Assembly: GCA_963676095.1 (NCBI GenBank)
Contig: OY781040.1
Coordinates: forward strand, 4,340,001-4,404,000
Length of the DNA stretch: 64,000 bases
From: G963676095 sp963676095
GTDB lineage: Bacteria; Bacteroidota; Bacteroidia; Bacteroidales; Prolixibacteraceae
Direction: 5' to 3'
Shown here piece by piece: positions 9,393-18,494 of the stretch. A program made the translations under genes and the position numbers. The notes beneath the pieces are model-generated. The model was not told the DNA's origin and did no database searches. It saw only the letters and a program-made list of their open reading frames with translations. Every line of letters starts with the position of its first letter. Positions within the stretch are counted from its first letter, which is position 1.

Positions 9393-12300
9393 ATGAAGCA
9401 TTATATTTTCTACCTGATATTCCTGATCCCGGTACTGATTCCTGCCGGTAATCTTTACGCTCAGCAGGGGACCGGCCTGTCCATCTCAGGGACGGTGATG
9501 ACCGAGCAGGGAGGACCCCTTCCCGGGGTAAACGTGTATGTGAAAAATACCACCACCGGGGCAATCACCGACCCGGAAGGGCGCTTTGTATTAAAAAATA
9601 TCCCGAAGGATTCGACCGCCGTTTTTTCCTTCATTGGATATGACAATTATGAGATGAAGGTGGAGCGGACGAAAGAACGGCTTAAGATTGTCATGAAACC
9701 CCGGGTGAACGAGCTTGACGAAGCAGTTGTTGTTGGTCATGGGACCCAGCGGAAGATCACCACCACCGGAGCCATTTCCACGATCAGCACCGAAGAGCTG
9801 CAGGTTCCGGCCACCTCCGTTAGTAACATGCTGGCCGGACGGGTGGCCGGGGTGATCGGGGTACAGCGCAGCGGCGAGCCCGGGAGCGATTATTCCGAGT
9901 TCTGGATCCGTGGTATCAGCACTTTTGGGGCCAACTCCAGCGCCCTGATCCTTATTGACGGCGTGGAGGGAGACCTGGACAACATAGACCCTATGGATAT
10001 CGAGTCTTTCTCGATACTGAAAGATGCCTCCGCTACGGCTGTTTACGGTAACCGGGGGGCCAACGGCGTGGTGCTGGTCACCACCAAAAGGGGCAAAGCC
10101 GGCAAGTTGAATATCCAGGTCAAGGCTAACCGGACGCTCTCTTTTAGCGAGAGGCTGCCCGATTATGTCAACGCGCTCACCTATGCCAGCCTGGCCAATG
10201 AAGCCCTGGTGGTAAGGGGCAAGGAGTCTACTTACAGCGAGACAGACCTTGAGCTGTTCCGCAATGGCCTGGACCCGGACCTGCACCCCGACATCAGCTG
10301 GCGGGATATTATCCTGAAAGATTATACCTGGATGTCGCAGTACAACCTTAACATTTCGGGAGGAGGGACTGCTGCCCGGTACTACCTCAGCGTTGGTTAC
10401 CAGAACCAGCAGGGGATTTTCAAACAGGATGAATCGGCCAACAAGTATAACGTGAACTGCGACTACAACCAGTATAACTTCCGGGCGAACGTGGATGCCA
10501 GCCTGACCCCTTCGACCGAGCTTTCACTGAACATCGACGATGTGATCAGCACCAAGAACATTCCCGGATATGATAATAACGATGCGATCTGGAGCGCCCA
10601 GGCCAACCTGACCCCGGTGACCTGCCCGGTGAGGTACTCGAACGGGCAGCTGGCCGCTTACGGGGACGACGGCAGCCAGATCACCCCTTACGTGTTGCTG
10701 AATAAAACCGGCTACAAGCGTACCGGGAACAACACGGTAAATGTGAAACTGAACCTGAACCAGAAGCTGGACTTTTTTACAAAGGGATTAAGCATTAATG
10801 GATTGTTCTCGTATAAATATTACGGAGAGCACATTTCCAAACGGTACAAAATGCCGGCCCTTTATTATGCCTCGGGCAGGCAGAACGACGGGACGCTGAT
10901 CACCACAAAAACGGTTTCCGCCGAGGATGCCACTTACTCGCAGAGCGCCTACATCGATCGTCTGAGTTACGGCGAGGTAAAGCTGGATTACAACCGGACC
11001 TTCGACGAAGACCACCATGTGTCGGGCCTGCTGCTGGGATACCTGCAGGATGAGCGGAATTCGAGTGGCAGCGATTACGACGACGTGATCCCGGTCCGGT
11101 ACGAGGATCTCTCGTTCCGTGGTACCTATTCCTACAAGGATACCTATCTGCTGGAGGCCAACCTGGGCTTCTCGGGCTCGATGGATTTTGCCAGCGGGGA
11201 ACAGTTTGGCCTTTTCCCTGCCTTTTCGCTGGGATGGGTGCCCACCCAGTACGGGTGGACCAAAAAACATGTCCCTTTCGTGAGTTATTTCAAGCTGCGG
11301 GCCTCATGGGGGCAGGTGGGCAACGGCGACCTGAGCGAACGCTTTCCCTACCTGTCGCTGATGACCTCCGGCTCGAACGACTGGGGCAGTACCACCACCG
11401 AGGACAAGGTGGGGGTGAACAACCTGAAATGGGAAGTGGCAACCAAGTACGATGTCGGCGTCGATGCCAAGTTCTGGAAGGACCGTTTCGATCTGACGGT
11501 GGACGGCTTTTTGACTTATGACGACAACATTTACCAGCAACGCTCGACCATTCCCGAGGAGGTAGGGGCAGCCCAGAATCCGTGGACCAATGCAGGCTCC
11601 ATGAAAAGCTGGGGAGCCGACGGGAACCTTTCCTATAACCAGGTGTTCAGCAAAGACCTGGAACTGACCATCCGGGGTAATTTTACCTGGGCCAGGAACA
11701 AGGTAACCCACTGGGAACAGACCGGCATCAATTATCCCTACCAGGCATACGCCGGCTACAGGTACGGCATCCAGCGCGGGCTGATCGACCTGGGCCTGTT
11801 CAAGGACCAGGCGGATATTGACAACAGCCCCACGCAAACGTTCATGTCGAACTACCTGCCCGGCGATATCAAGTATAAGGACGTGAACGGGGACGGGATT
11901 ATCGACGAGGAGGATGAGGTTCCCCTGAAGTCATCGGACGACCCGGAACTGGAATACGGTCTGGCCCTGGAACTACGGGTGAAACGCTGGACGTTCGAGG
12001 TCTATTTTACGGGGCAGTACAGGGCAAGTTACTTTCTGGGAGGGACCGGCTATTATCCCTTCAGCGGGGAGGAAGAGGGAAATGTCCTGACCCTAGTGGC
12101 CGATCAGAAAAACCGGTGGACCCCGGCCTCCTATTCCGGCACAACCGATACAGAAAATCCTGATGCCCGCTTTCCCCGCCTTACATACGGCGATAATGCA
12201 AACAACAATCAGAATTCGACCTTTTGGCTGGCCGACGCCTCGTTTCTACGGTTGAAAACCGCTGAAGTAGCTTACCGATTTGATGGCCGCTGGATGCGGG

Positions 12301-12455
12301 AACATGGCATCTCTTCTGCCTCCCTGAGCCTGATCGGGACCAACCTTGCCTGCTGGGACAAGGTAAAGCTGTGGGACCCGGAACAGGCTTCCTCCAACGG
12401 GTCGGTGTACCCCATTCAGACAAAGTTTACACTCCAGTTGCTGATGACTTTTTAA
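9393..12455 (+). CDS. SusC/RagA-type TonB-dependent outer-membrane transporter
   Basis: A 1020-residue receptor. The signal peptide (about 1-23, ending YAQQ) is followed by a carboxypeptidase-regulatory-like beta-sandwich (about 28-110, ISGTVMTEQGGPLPGVNVYV). The plug domain (about 115-235) contains the SusC hallmark strings SILKDASATAVYGNRGANG and VLVTTKRGK. A 22-strand barrel makes up the rest and ends in a terminal phenylalanine (LLMTF). It has no STN domain, unlike the other two receptors in the window, so it is not expected to signal through a FecR. It should form the transport pore paired with the SusD encoded next. Confidence 0.95.
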   Translation: MKHYIFYLIFLIPVLIPAGNLYAQQGTGLSISGTVMTEQGGPLPGVNVYVKNTTTGAITDPEGRFVLKNIPKDSTAVFSFIGYDNYEMKVERTKERLKIVMKPRVNELDEAVVVGHGTQRKITTTGAISTISTEELQVPATSVSNMLAGRVAGVIGVQRSGEPGSDYSEFWIRGISTFGANSSALILIDGVEGDLDNIDPMDIESFSILKDASATAVYGNRGANGVVLVTTKRGKAGKLNIQVKANRTLSFSERLPDYVNALTYASLANEALVVRGKESTYSETDLELFRNGLDPDLHPDISWRDIILKDYTWMSQYNLNISGGGTAARYYLSVGYQNQQGIFKQDESANKYNVNCDYNQYNFRANVDASLTPSTELSLNIDDVISTKNIPGYDNNDAIWSAQANLTPVTCPVRYSNGQLAAYGDDGSQITPYVLLNKTGYKRTGNNTVNVKLNLNQKLDFFTKGLSINGLFSYKYYGEHISKRYKMPALYYASGRQNDGTLITTKTVSAEDATYSQSAYIDRLSYGEVKLDYNRTFDEDHHVSGLLLGYLQDERNSSGSDYDDVIPVRYEDLSFRGTYSYKDTYLLEANLGFSGSMDFASGEQFGLFPAFSLGWVPTQYGWTKKHVPFVSYFKLRASWGQVGNGDLSERFPYLSLMTSGSNDWGSTTTEDKVGVNNLKWEVATKYDVGVDAKFWKDRFDLTVDGFLTYDDNIYQQRSTIPEEVGAAQNPWTNAGSMKSWGADGNLSYNQVFSKDLELTIRGNFTWARNKVTHWEQTGINYPYQAYAGYRYGIQRGLIDLGLFKDQADIDNSPTQTFMSNYLPGDIKYKDVNGDGIIDEEDEVPLKSSDDPELEYGLALELRVKRWTFEVYFTGQYRASYFLGGTGYYPFSGEEEGNVLTLVADQKNRWTPASYSGTTDTENPDARFPRLTYGDNANNNQNSTFWLADASFLRLKTAEVAYRFDGRWMREHGISSASLSLIGTNLACWDKVKLWDPEQASSNGSVYPIQTKFTLQLLMTF

Positions 12456-12497
12456 TTGAAAAACAGGTCTTATAATTAAGTAAAAATGGGAATAAAA

Positions 12498-14489
12498 ATG
12501 AAAACCATAATAAAAAACAAGATAAAGGGAGCCCTGGTTTCAGCTCTGGCCCTTTGGCTCACGGGGTCCTGGCTGCAATCGTGCAGTTACCTGGACGTCG
12601 ACCAGTATATCTATGATGTGACGACCCTGGACAGTGTTTTTGCCAATGCCGACCGGTTCGTCGATTATGTCAACGGTATCGCCTCTTACCTGCCCGATGA
12701 GGACCGGCTGTGGACCAACGCCTGGTCGCCTTTTCAGGGGGCTTCCGACGAAAACTTTACCTCGTGGAACGACGACCGCCATGCGGCCATCAAGTTCCTG
12801 CTCGATGAAATCACCCCTTCCTCGGCGGATGACTACTATAATAACTATGCCACCTGGTACAAAGGGATCCGCAAGGCGAACCTGGTATTGCAGCGGATGT
12901 CTGAGGTGGAAGACCTTTCCACCTCGGACAAGCGGACCTATACCGGGGAGATGTATTTCTTCAAGGGGTATTTCACGTATCTGCTGCTTCAGCAATACGG
13001 CCCCTGTGTCCTGATGGAAGACGTGGAGGATGAGAATGCAGAAGCTGATGAGCTGATGCACGAGAGGCAGTCGTATGACAGTTGTGTTTCTTACATCTGC
13101 ACATACATGGAAAAGGCATATAGTTTCCTGCCTTCAACCCGGGAAGGGTCCAACATTTACCGTCCGACTTCAGGCGCAGCCCTGGCCGTTATGTCGCGGG
13201 TATTGCTGACGGCAGCCAGTCCCCAGTATAATGGGAACACGGCCTATTCAGGATGGCTCAGCACAGACGGTACGCCGTTCATTTCGCAGACCGGAGACAA
13301 CAGCAAATGGGGAAAAGCGGCTGTGGCTGCCAAACGGGTGATCAATACCGGTCTTTACAGTCTCAGTGTCATCTATAAAGAGGCTACCACAGATACGCTC
13401 CCTGACAATGTCCCTTCTGCTGCTTTTCCTGACGGGGCAGGGGATATCGACCCCTACAGGTCGTACAAGTCGCTTTTTGACGGCGACGTGACCATTAATA
13501 ACTGTTCGGAATACATCTGGGCTTGCAAAACAAACCCCACAGGAGGCGATTCCCCACTGTGGATCTCTTCGCCCTCCCAGCTGGGAGGGGGCAATGGGTT
13601 GAACCTGACCCAGGATTTAATCGATGCCTATAAAATGAAAGACGGGCGAGATATTGATAATTCCAGCACAGAATATCCCTATCCCGGGAGCGATAAGGCT
13701 TATGAGCCCGTCGGGAAAAGCCAAAGCCTTGGCGGTTATACGGTTTACACATCCAGTACCGCTAAGATGTATCAAAGCCGGGAACCCCGTTTTTATGCCA
13801 CCATCGGCTTTTGCCATTCTTTCTGGCCGGGGACTTCCTATACCGGCAGCGACGGGTACGACAATTTCGAGGTTACATACTACTCCGACGGGACGGCCGG
13901 TCCGTCGATCACTTATCCGGTCGACTACAACCATACGGGCTATACCTGCATCAAGTACAACCACCCGGAAGACAATATGAAAGCTTCAGGCTCGGCCTAT
14001 GCCAAGTATTTCCCTATTTTCCGGTATGCTGAAATCCTGCTGAACTATGCCGAAGCGCTGAACGAACTGGATGGCTCTTACACCGACGGGGAACAGGGCA
14101 TTACTGTAAGCCGGGACCTGGACGAGATTGCTTATTACTTTAATCAGGTTCGTTACCGGGCCGGTTTGCCGGGATTATCTGCTGAGGAAATGGCCAGCCG
14201 GGAGTCGCTGAGGGAGGCCATTAAGCGGGAGCGGCAGGTGGAATTTGCCTGTGAAGGCAGGCGTTACCACGACCTGCGCCGGTGGGAAGACGCCCCTGAT
14301 GCCTATAATACTGCCATCACGGGCATGAATATACATGCCAAAAGCTCTGAGCGGCAAAAATACTATACCCGCACCTATTTGAACGAGACCTATACCCAAC
14401 GGGTCTGGTCTTTCAAGATGTACTTCTGGCCAATCCCCCAGAGTACCCTGAATAAAAACTCGAAGCTGGTTCAGAATCCCGGCTGGTGA
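12498..14489 (+). CDS. SusD/RagB-family glycan-binding lipoprotein
   Basis: A 663-residue lipoprotein starting MKTIIKNKIKG. An in-frame ATG 12 nt upstream (12486) is the alternative start, but it only adds four residues. Signal peptide and lipobox end at SWLQSC, followed by SYLDVDQY. The TPR-like SusD fold shows as YNNYATWYKGIRKANLVLQ and YFPIFRYAEILLNYAEALNE, with REAIKRERQVEFACEGRRYHDLRRW near the C-terminus and FWPIPQSTLNKN at the end. It caps the SusC pore encoded 42 bp upstream and binds the incoming substrate. Confidence 0.94.
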   Translation: MKTIIKNKIKGALVSALALWLTGSWLQSCSYLDVDQYIYDVTTLDSVFANADRFVDYVNGIASYLPDEDRLWTNAWSPFQGASDENFTSWNDDRHAAIKFLLDEITPSSADDYYNNYATWYKGIRKANLVLQRMSEVEDLSTSDKRTYTGEMYFFKGYFTYLLLQQYGPCVLMEDVEDENAEADELMHERQSYDSCVSYICTYMEKAYSFLPSTREGSNIYRPTSGAALAVMSRVLLTAASPQYNGNTAYSGWLSTDGTPFISQTGDNSKWGKAAVAAKRVINTGLYSLSVIYKEATTDTLPDNVPSAAFPDGAGDIDPYRSYKSLFDGDVTINNCSEYIWACKTNPTGGDSPLWISSPSQLGGGNGLNLTQDLIDAYKMKDGRDIDNSSTEYPYPGSDKAYEPVGKSQSLGGYTVYTSSTAKMYQSREPRFYATIGFCHSFWPGTSYTGSDGYDNFEVTYYSDGTAGPSITYPVDYNHTGYTCIKYNHPEDNMKASGSAYAKYFPIFRYAEILLNYAEALNELDGSYTDGEQGITVSRDLDEIAYYFNQVRYRAGLPGLSAEEMASRESLREAIKRERQVEFACEGRRYHDLRRWEDAPDAYNTAITGMNIHAKSSERQKYYTRTYLNETYTQRVWSFKMYFWPIPQSTLNKNSKLVQNPGW

Positions 14490-14510
14490 CAACTTGATAA
14501 ATGCTAAATT

Positions 14511-15410
14511 ATGAATAGATTACATTTGTTTTTATATTTATTACTGCTGTGCCTGGCCATTTTTTTCGGGTGCAGCGAGAACTATCCGCTGGATACAGAG
14601 CAGTACATCAAGCAGGTTTATCTTGTCGGTGCCGACGAGACCAGCAACATGGGCATGCTGACCAGGGAAGTGGCTTACGCTGGAGCTTCCTCTGAAATGG
14701 AAACCGATATTTCTGTTGCCGTAGGGGGAAGCCGGGATACGGACAGTGACCTTACGGTAACGCTTGCGGAAGCGGGCAGCGGGGCCATTGACGAGTATAA
14801 CATGAAGTACATGGACGGGGAAGATGTTCAGTACCGGCTGCTGGATACCTCGAATTACCGGATCCCAGGTTATACGGTAACCATCAAAGCAGGAGAAGAG
14901 TACGGAACATTGCCCATCTTCATTAACACGACAGGGTTAAGCTGCGATTCGCTTTATGCTCTCACCTTTATGATCAGTTCGGTTTCCGGATCGGACGCTG
15001 TTTCTGTACGGGAACAGGACACCGTGCTGATCCTGGCCCTGACCTTTGTAAATGACTACTCCGGAGCCTATCAGCTCGACGGATACTATTATCCCTGGCA
15101 GGACGGGGCTGCGACGGGCGACTCGACGACCGTGTCTGCCTCGCGGGAGCTGACAGCCACGGATGCCGCAACGGTAAGGTTTTACCACCTGGCAAAGACT
15201 GAGGACACAGACTACCTGGACGGTTACGGGGTAACCATGAAGGTGGAAACGGACAACAGTCTGACTGTCAGTGCCTGGGGGAGCCTGGAGATCACAGACG
15301 GGGGAGGGACTTATAATCCTGGTTCAGAAACATTCAGGATTTGGTACAATTACCTGTCGGGAACAACGGAATATCAGTTCTCCGGTAAGTTTGTTTACAG
15401 CGGGGACTAA
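14511..15410 (+). CDS. DUF1735-type surface lipoprotein (SusE-like role)
   Basis: A 299-residue lipoprotein with signal peptide and lipobox (IFFGCSEN). The first half (about 25-160) looks like the DUF1735 beta-sandwich found in accessory glycan-binding proteins of SusCD operons (YTVTIKAGEEYGTLPIF). The second half (about 180-298) is another beta-rich domain, probably DUF4361-like. It follows SusD by 21 bp and is the last gene before a strong terminator, so it completes a four-gene operon. Confidence 0.8.
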   Translation: MNRLHLFLYLLLLCLAIFFGCSENYPLDTEQYIKQVYLVGADETSNMGMLTREVAYAGASSEMETDISVAVGGSRDTDSDLTVTLAEAGSGAIDEYNMKYMDGEDVQYRLLDTSNYRIPGYTVTIKAGEEYGTLPIFINTTGLSCDSLYALTFMISSVSGSDAVSVREQDTVLILALTFVNDYSGAYQLDGYYYPWQDGAATGDSTTVSASRELTATDAATVRFYHLAKTEDTDYLDGYGVTMKVETDNSLTVSAWGSLEITDGGGTYNPGSETFRIWYNYLSGTTEYQFSGKFVYSGD

Positions 15411-15419
15411 CCATCCCTT

Positions 15420-15449
15420 GCCGGGCCGGGCTCTCCCGGCCCGGCTTTT
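15420..15449 (+). terminator. Rho-independent terminator of the lipoprotein-SusC-SusD operon
   Basis: GCCGGGCCGGG (15420-15430), loop CTCT and CCCGGCCCGGC (15435-15445) form a perfect 11-bp G/C stem directly followed by TTTT. It lies 10 nt after the stop codon of the last operon gene and separates it from the convergent barrel gene. Confidence 0.93.
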
Positions 15450-15463
15450 AATTATTCCTCCGG

Positions 15464-16147
15464 TTAAAGGTGAAAAACAAGGCCGAGGGATAAATCAATT
15501 CTGCCAAGGTTCTCTTTTTCATCATCGTCCAGATCGATTGTTGTGTTTGATCCGCCACTGCTGACCTTGACCTTCGAAAGTATTCCTGCGGTATATGAAA
15601 GCATAAGCCCCAAGGATAAGGATTTGGATAACCCGAGTTGATATCCCAGATCTCCTGCTACTCCTAAGGTCGATCCGCTTATTTCCTCCAGACCGGCATT
15701 TTGATACTCTTCCTCATCCTTGTACCCCAGGTATCCCAGGGCAAGATTACAGAACAAGGCATTTCTTTTGTTGGCAAAATAGTTTCGGGAGGAAAACATC
15801 GGGCCGATAAAAGAGATCGCAATGTCATCACTCATACTTGAGTACCCGTATCCATAGCCATAACCCCCACCTTCCATTTCATTGTAAGCGGTAAACCGGC
15901 TGTATTTTATACCCAGGCCGGTGTTTTCATTGATAAACCAGGTTGCATCACCCGAAAGATGTACGCCCCATTTCAAGTTTCTGGTATAATCTTTATAAGT
16001 GTCGGATACTAAACCGGAGATTTTTGCAGTCCGGTAACTGGGGCCTCCGTTTAAAGATAAACGGAAATGCTGGTAATTATCCGGATTTTGTGCATAACAC
16101 GATGTTAATAAAAAATATAAGGTTAAAAACAGGAGGAGTGGTTTCAT
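15464..16147 (-). CDS. Outer-membrane beta-barrel protein (porin-like family)
   Basis: A 227-residue protein with a signal peptide ending around CYAQ (residue 20). Alternating amphipathic strands and a final VFHL match small outer-membrane beta-barrel families (OMP_b-brl type). A glycine/tyrosine-rich loop (GGGYGYGYGYSS, about 92-104) interrupts two strands. No enzymatic motif is visible. It converges with the preceding operon and its stop lies only 15 nt from that operon's terminator. Confidence 0.7.
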   Translation of the reverse strand: MKPLLLFLTLYFLLTSCYAQNPDNYQHFRLSLNGGPSYRTAKISGLVSDTYKDYTRNLKWGVHLSGDATWFINENTGLGIKYSRFTAYNEMEGGGYGYGYGYSSMSDDIAISFIGPMFSSRNYFANKRNALFCNLALGYLGYKDEEEYQNAGLEEISGSTLGVAGDLGYQLGLSKSLSLGLMLSYTAGILSKVKVSSGGSNTTIDLDDDEKENLGRIDLSLGLVFHL

Positions 16148-16249
16148 TTGTGCGGGTTTTTATGATCCCTGTTGTTCTGATTGTGTTTTGTACGGATTTT
16201 TACTCGGAATGCCAGGGATGCTTGTAGTCCCTGGTCAGACCTGGATGGG

Positions 16250-16654
16250 TCAAATAGCCTCAGGAGCCCCTTCAACAGGTTTATCGGGAACTTCCTTAAC
16301 CGTTTTTTCAACTTTTTCCTCGACTGCCTTTTCTTCGGGGACACCCCAGACCTTAATCAGGTTATCGTACAATTTGGTTTTTACTGTTTTTTTCTTTTTA
16401 CCTTCTACATATTCCATACTGACTGTACTTCCCCCGGCTTCTGTTGGGGGGACCGGGGTGACATTGATTTTTGACTTTTTAGGCTTCAGCTTTTTGATTG
16501 CCAAACTTTCTTTGCCGTCTTCCACCTGTTTCTCAAACAGCTTTTTGATTTTTTTCTCAGCTTCACCGAATGACTTGGCCTTGACGCGATAATTGTACAT
16601 CGTTGTTACCTGGGTTACCACCGTTTGTTGAAAATCGAACTTTTTTGTCTTCAT
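16250..16654 (-). CDS. Hypothetical lysine/valine/proline-rich small protein
   Basis: A 134-residue protein without signal peptide or membrane segment. The first 60 residues (TTMYNYRVKAKSFGEAEKKI) resemble a small alpha/beta domain. The middle is a lysine-rich linker (KKLKPKKSK) and the tail is rich in Val, Glu and Pro. I do not recognise the family. It lies about 100 bp before the barrel gene on the same strand and may share its transcript. Confidence 0.55.
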   Translation of the reverse strand: MKTKKFDFQQTVVTQVTTMYNYRVKAKSFGEAEKKIKKLFEKQVEDGKESLAIKKLKPKKSKINVTPVPPTEAGGSTVSMEYVEGKKKKTVKTKLYDNLIKVWGVPEEKAVEEKVEKTVKEVPDKPVEGAPEAI

Positions 16655-16740
16655 TTTTATTTCTTGTTAAATGTGTTTCATTCTACGTTATCTGTTATTA
16701 TAAGTTATTGCGGGTTAAACTTTATCCGAAGTGGTGACTA

Positions 16741-17937
16741 TCAGTAAACGCCCGACCATCCCAGGGTAAAGTAGTAGGCATATTCGGTGTTTCCGCTCCA
16801 TTTGCTCAGGGGCACATAAGAGCTGAGCCCGCTGAAGTGACCGGGGTCTATCGTCAGGTCTATAAACTCACTGGTAGCTGCCTTGTATAGAACAGTATTG
16901 TTCAGTTGTTCTTCAAATGTCGCGTATTCAGAGTCCGTACTTAGTTGTTGTATGACATCTCCCAGGTCAAAAAACACGTGAGGAACGCTGGATGTATAAT
17001 AAACCTGCAATCCGCTTACATCCAGACTGGCCGCCTGCGATAATTTCCCCTCCAGAATGGACGCAGCGACATTGTAGAGAACATCAAGCTGATTTGCATC
17101 GACCAGCGAGATGGTGGCCGACCGGAGGATTTCGGACGACATCCCGTTATAATGGTTATAATATTTCAGGCAAGCTTTCGCAAGGTCTTCTTCATCTCCG
17201 AACAACAATGGCAATACTTCATCGTATGGCATTCCCGAGGCGTCCCAGTCAGCCTCGGCCAGCACTTCGGTGGGGGAGGCGATCATGTAATTACAGATGT
17301 GCCTTAATTCATACAGGGCTTCCACGCTCCCCATCAGGCAAACATCGAAAAGGATGAATTCGGCCGTTCCTTCCGGAATTTCATTGGCCATGTCTGTAAT
17401 CTCCATCACTTTCGAACCGGAAGTATCATCACCCGGATGATTGTCTATTCCTATATAACGGGTACGGGGAAAACTGGTCCCGGATTTCCGGGCAGAGAGA
17501 GTTGTCGAGGAATACCCGTAAGGAAGCCATCCCATAGCGTGCGACCACAGCACCAGCCCGAACCGGTCGGCAGGCTCGAGCTCTTTGGTCTCGCTGATCA
17601 CCCTGGACAATGTTTCGGCGCTGGCGGAGTTTTCCTCGTCGTAGCTCTTTAGCAGAACCTCCTCTCCGTCATGGGTTATTTCAAATAGCCGGGGGGCTTC
17701 ATCTTCACGGTCCAGGTACACGACAGTAGTCCCGTTGCTGTTTTTCGCGCCGGTTTTCAACTGCTCCAACGAGTAATCCACGTCACTGTCCATGGAATTG
17801 TCGGCTGCCATATAGATCAGTACTGTCGCGGAAGTCGAATCAGGCAGTTCTTTGTCATCGCCGCAACCAGCGAGGATAAACATAGCAATAAAAATCAACA
17901 GACAGTTCCTTTGGGGGTTTCTATGGTTACTATTCAT
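16741..17937 (-). CDS. Clostripain-type (C11) cysteine peptidase, lipoprotein
   Basis: A 398-residue lipoprotein with lipobox LAGC (Cys25). The C11 fold begins at VLIYMAADNSMD. The catalytic dyad appears as His133 in LVLWSHAMGW and Cys200 in FILFDVCLMGSVEAL, which match the WSHGSGW and FDACLM motifs of clostripain relatives. Such enzymes cleave after basic residues, usually after autocatalytic activation, and in gut and environmental Bacteroidota they are exported. The target here is unknown. No partner gene is evident. Confidence 0.88.
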   Translation of the reverse strand: MNSNHRNPQRNCLLIFIAMFILAGCGDDKELPDSTSATVLIYMAADNSMDSDVDYSLEQLKTGAKNSNGTTVVYLDREDEAPRLFEITHDGEEVLLKSYDEENSASAETLSRVISETKELEPADRFGLVLWSHAMGWLPYGYSSTTLSARKSGTSFPRTRYIGIDNHPGDDTSGSKVMEITDMANEIPEGTAEFILFDVCLMGSVEALYELRHICNYMIASPTEVLAEADWDASGMPYDEVLPLLFGDEEDLAKACLKYYNHYNGMSSEILRSATISLVDANQLDVLYNVAASILEGKLSQAASLDVSGLQVYYTSSVPHVFFDLGDVIQQLSTDSEYATFEEQLNNTVLYKAATSEFIDLTIDPGHFSGLSSYVPLSKWSGNTEYAYYFTLGWSGVY

Positions 17938-17961
17938 TTTGAGTAAATATCGGATTATTTT

Positions 17962-18438
17962 TTATAAAGGAGATTGTCTGGAATAGTAATTTTTTGCAGA
18001 CTGTAACAAAAAACGGTACATGAACACACCGGTTAAAACAGAAAACAGGGACCATACCGCAATTCCTCCGGCAACCGATTCACACAGATAACAAAAGTAA
18101 TTCCACCCGTCTGCCGTTAACAGTTGTTTTAGCGAAACAACAGGCAATAGCCCCTTCTTTGTAAAAAACAAAATCCTCCCGGCTTTCATGAACGGGTAGA
18201 TCAGCACAAGCTGAAGGGGAAAAACGGAAAAGTTGGTTACCTGAATGATCAGCGGGTTCAACCGGAACAGGAAGGTCGCCAGCAGACAAAGAAGGGTTGT
18301 TAGTCCGACAACCGGGAACAGGCCCAGGTAAAAACCAAGGGTAAATGATAATACGATCTTCCCCGGAGAAGAAGGATAGATAAGCCAAATTTTTAGTTTT
18401 TTAGACCATAAATTACTGACTAACGACATGTGCCTCAT
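17962..18438 (-). CDS. DUF2062 membrane protein
   Basis: A 158-residue protein with at least three hydrophobic segments (about 30-60, 65-85 and 120-145). The N-terminal block SPGKIVLSFTLGFYLGLFPVVGLTTLL is the DUF2062 hallmark (PxxxAxGxAxGxFxGxxPxxGxxT). Function is unknown; the domain is often fused or adjacent to envelope enzymes. A start nine nt further in (MSLV) is equally possible. A large repeat block begins right upstream. Confidence 0.75.
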   Translation of the reverse strand: MRHMSLVSNLWSKKLKIWLIYPSSPGKIVLSFTLGFYLGLFPVVGLTTLLCLLATFLFRLNPLIIQVTNFSVFPLQLVLIYPFMKAGRILFFTKKGLLPVVSLKQLLTADGWNYFCYLCESVAGGIAVWSLFSVLTGVFMYRFLLQSAKNYYSRQSPL

Positions 18439-18494
18439 TTTTGTAAAGTTATAAATCGTTTGTTAATAATAGATTAAGTACTGGTTAAACTATT

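Noticed and set aside
9591..10286. Long antisense frames inside the SusC, SusD and receptor genes
   Set aside because: They lie within well-supported genes in high-G+C regions where antisense frames stay open by codon bias.
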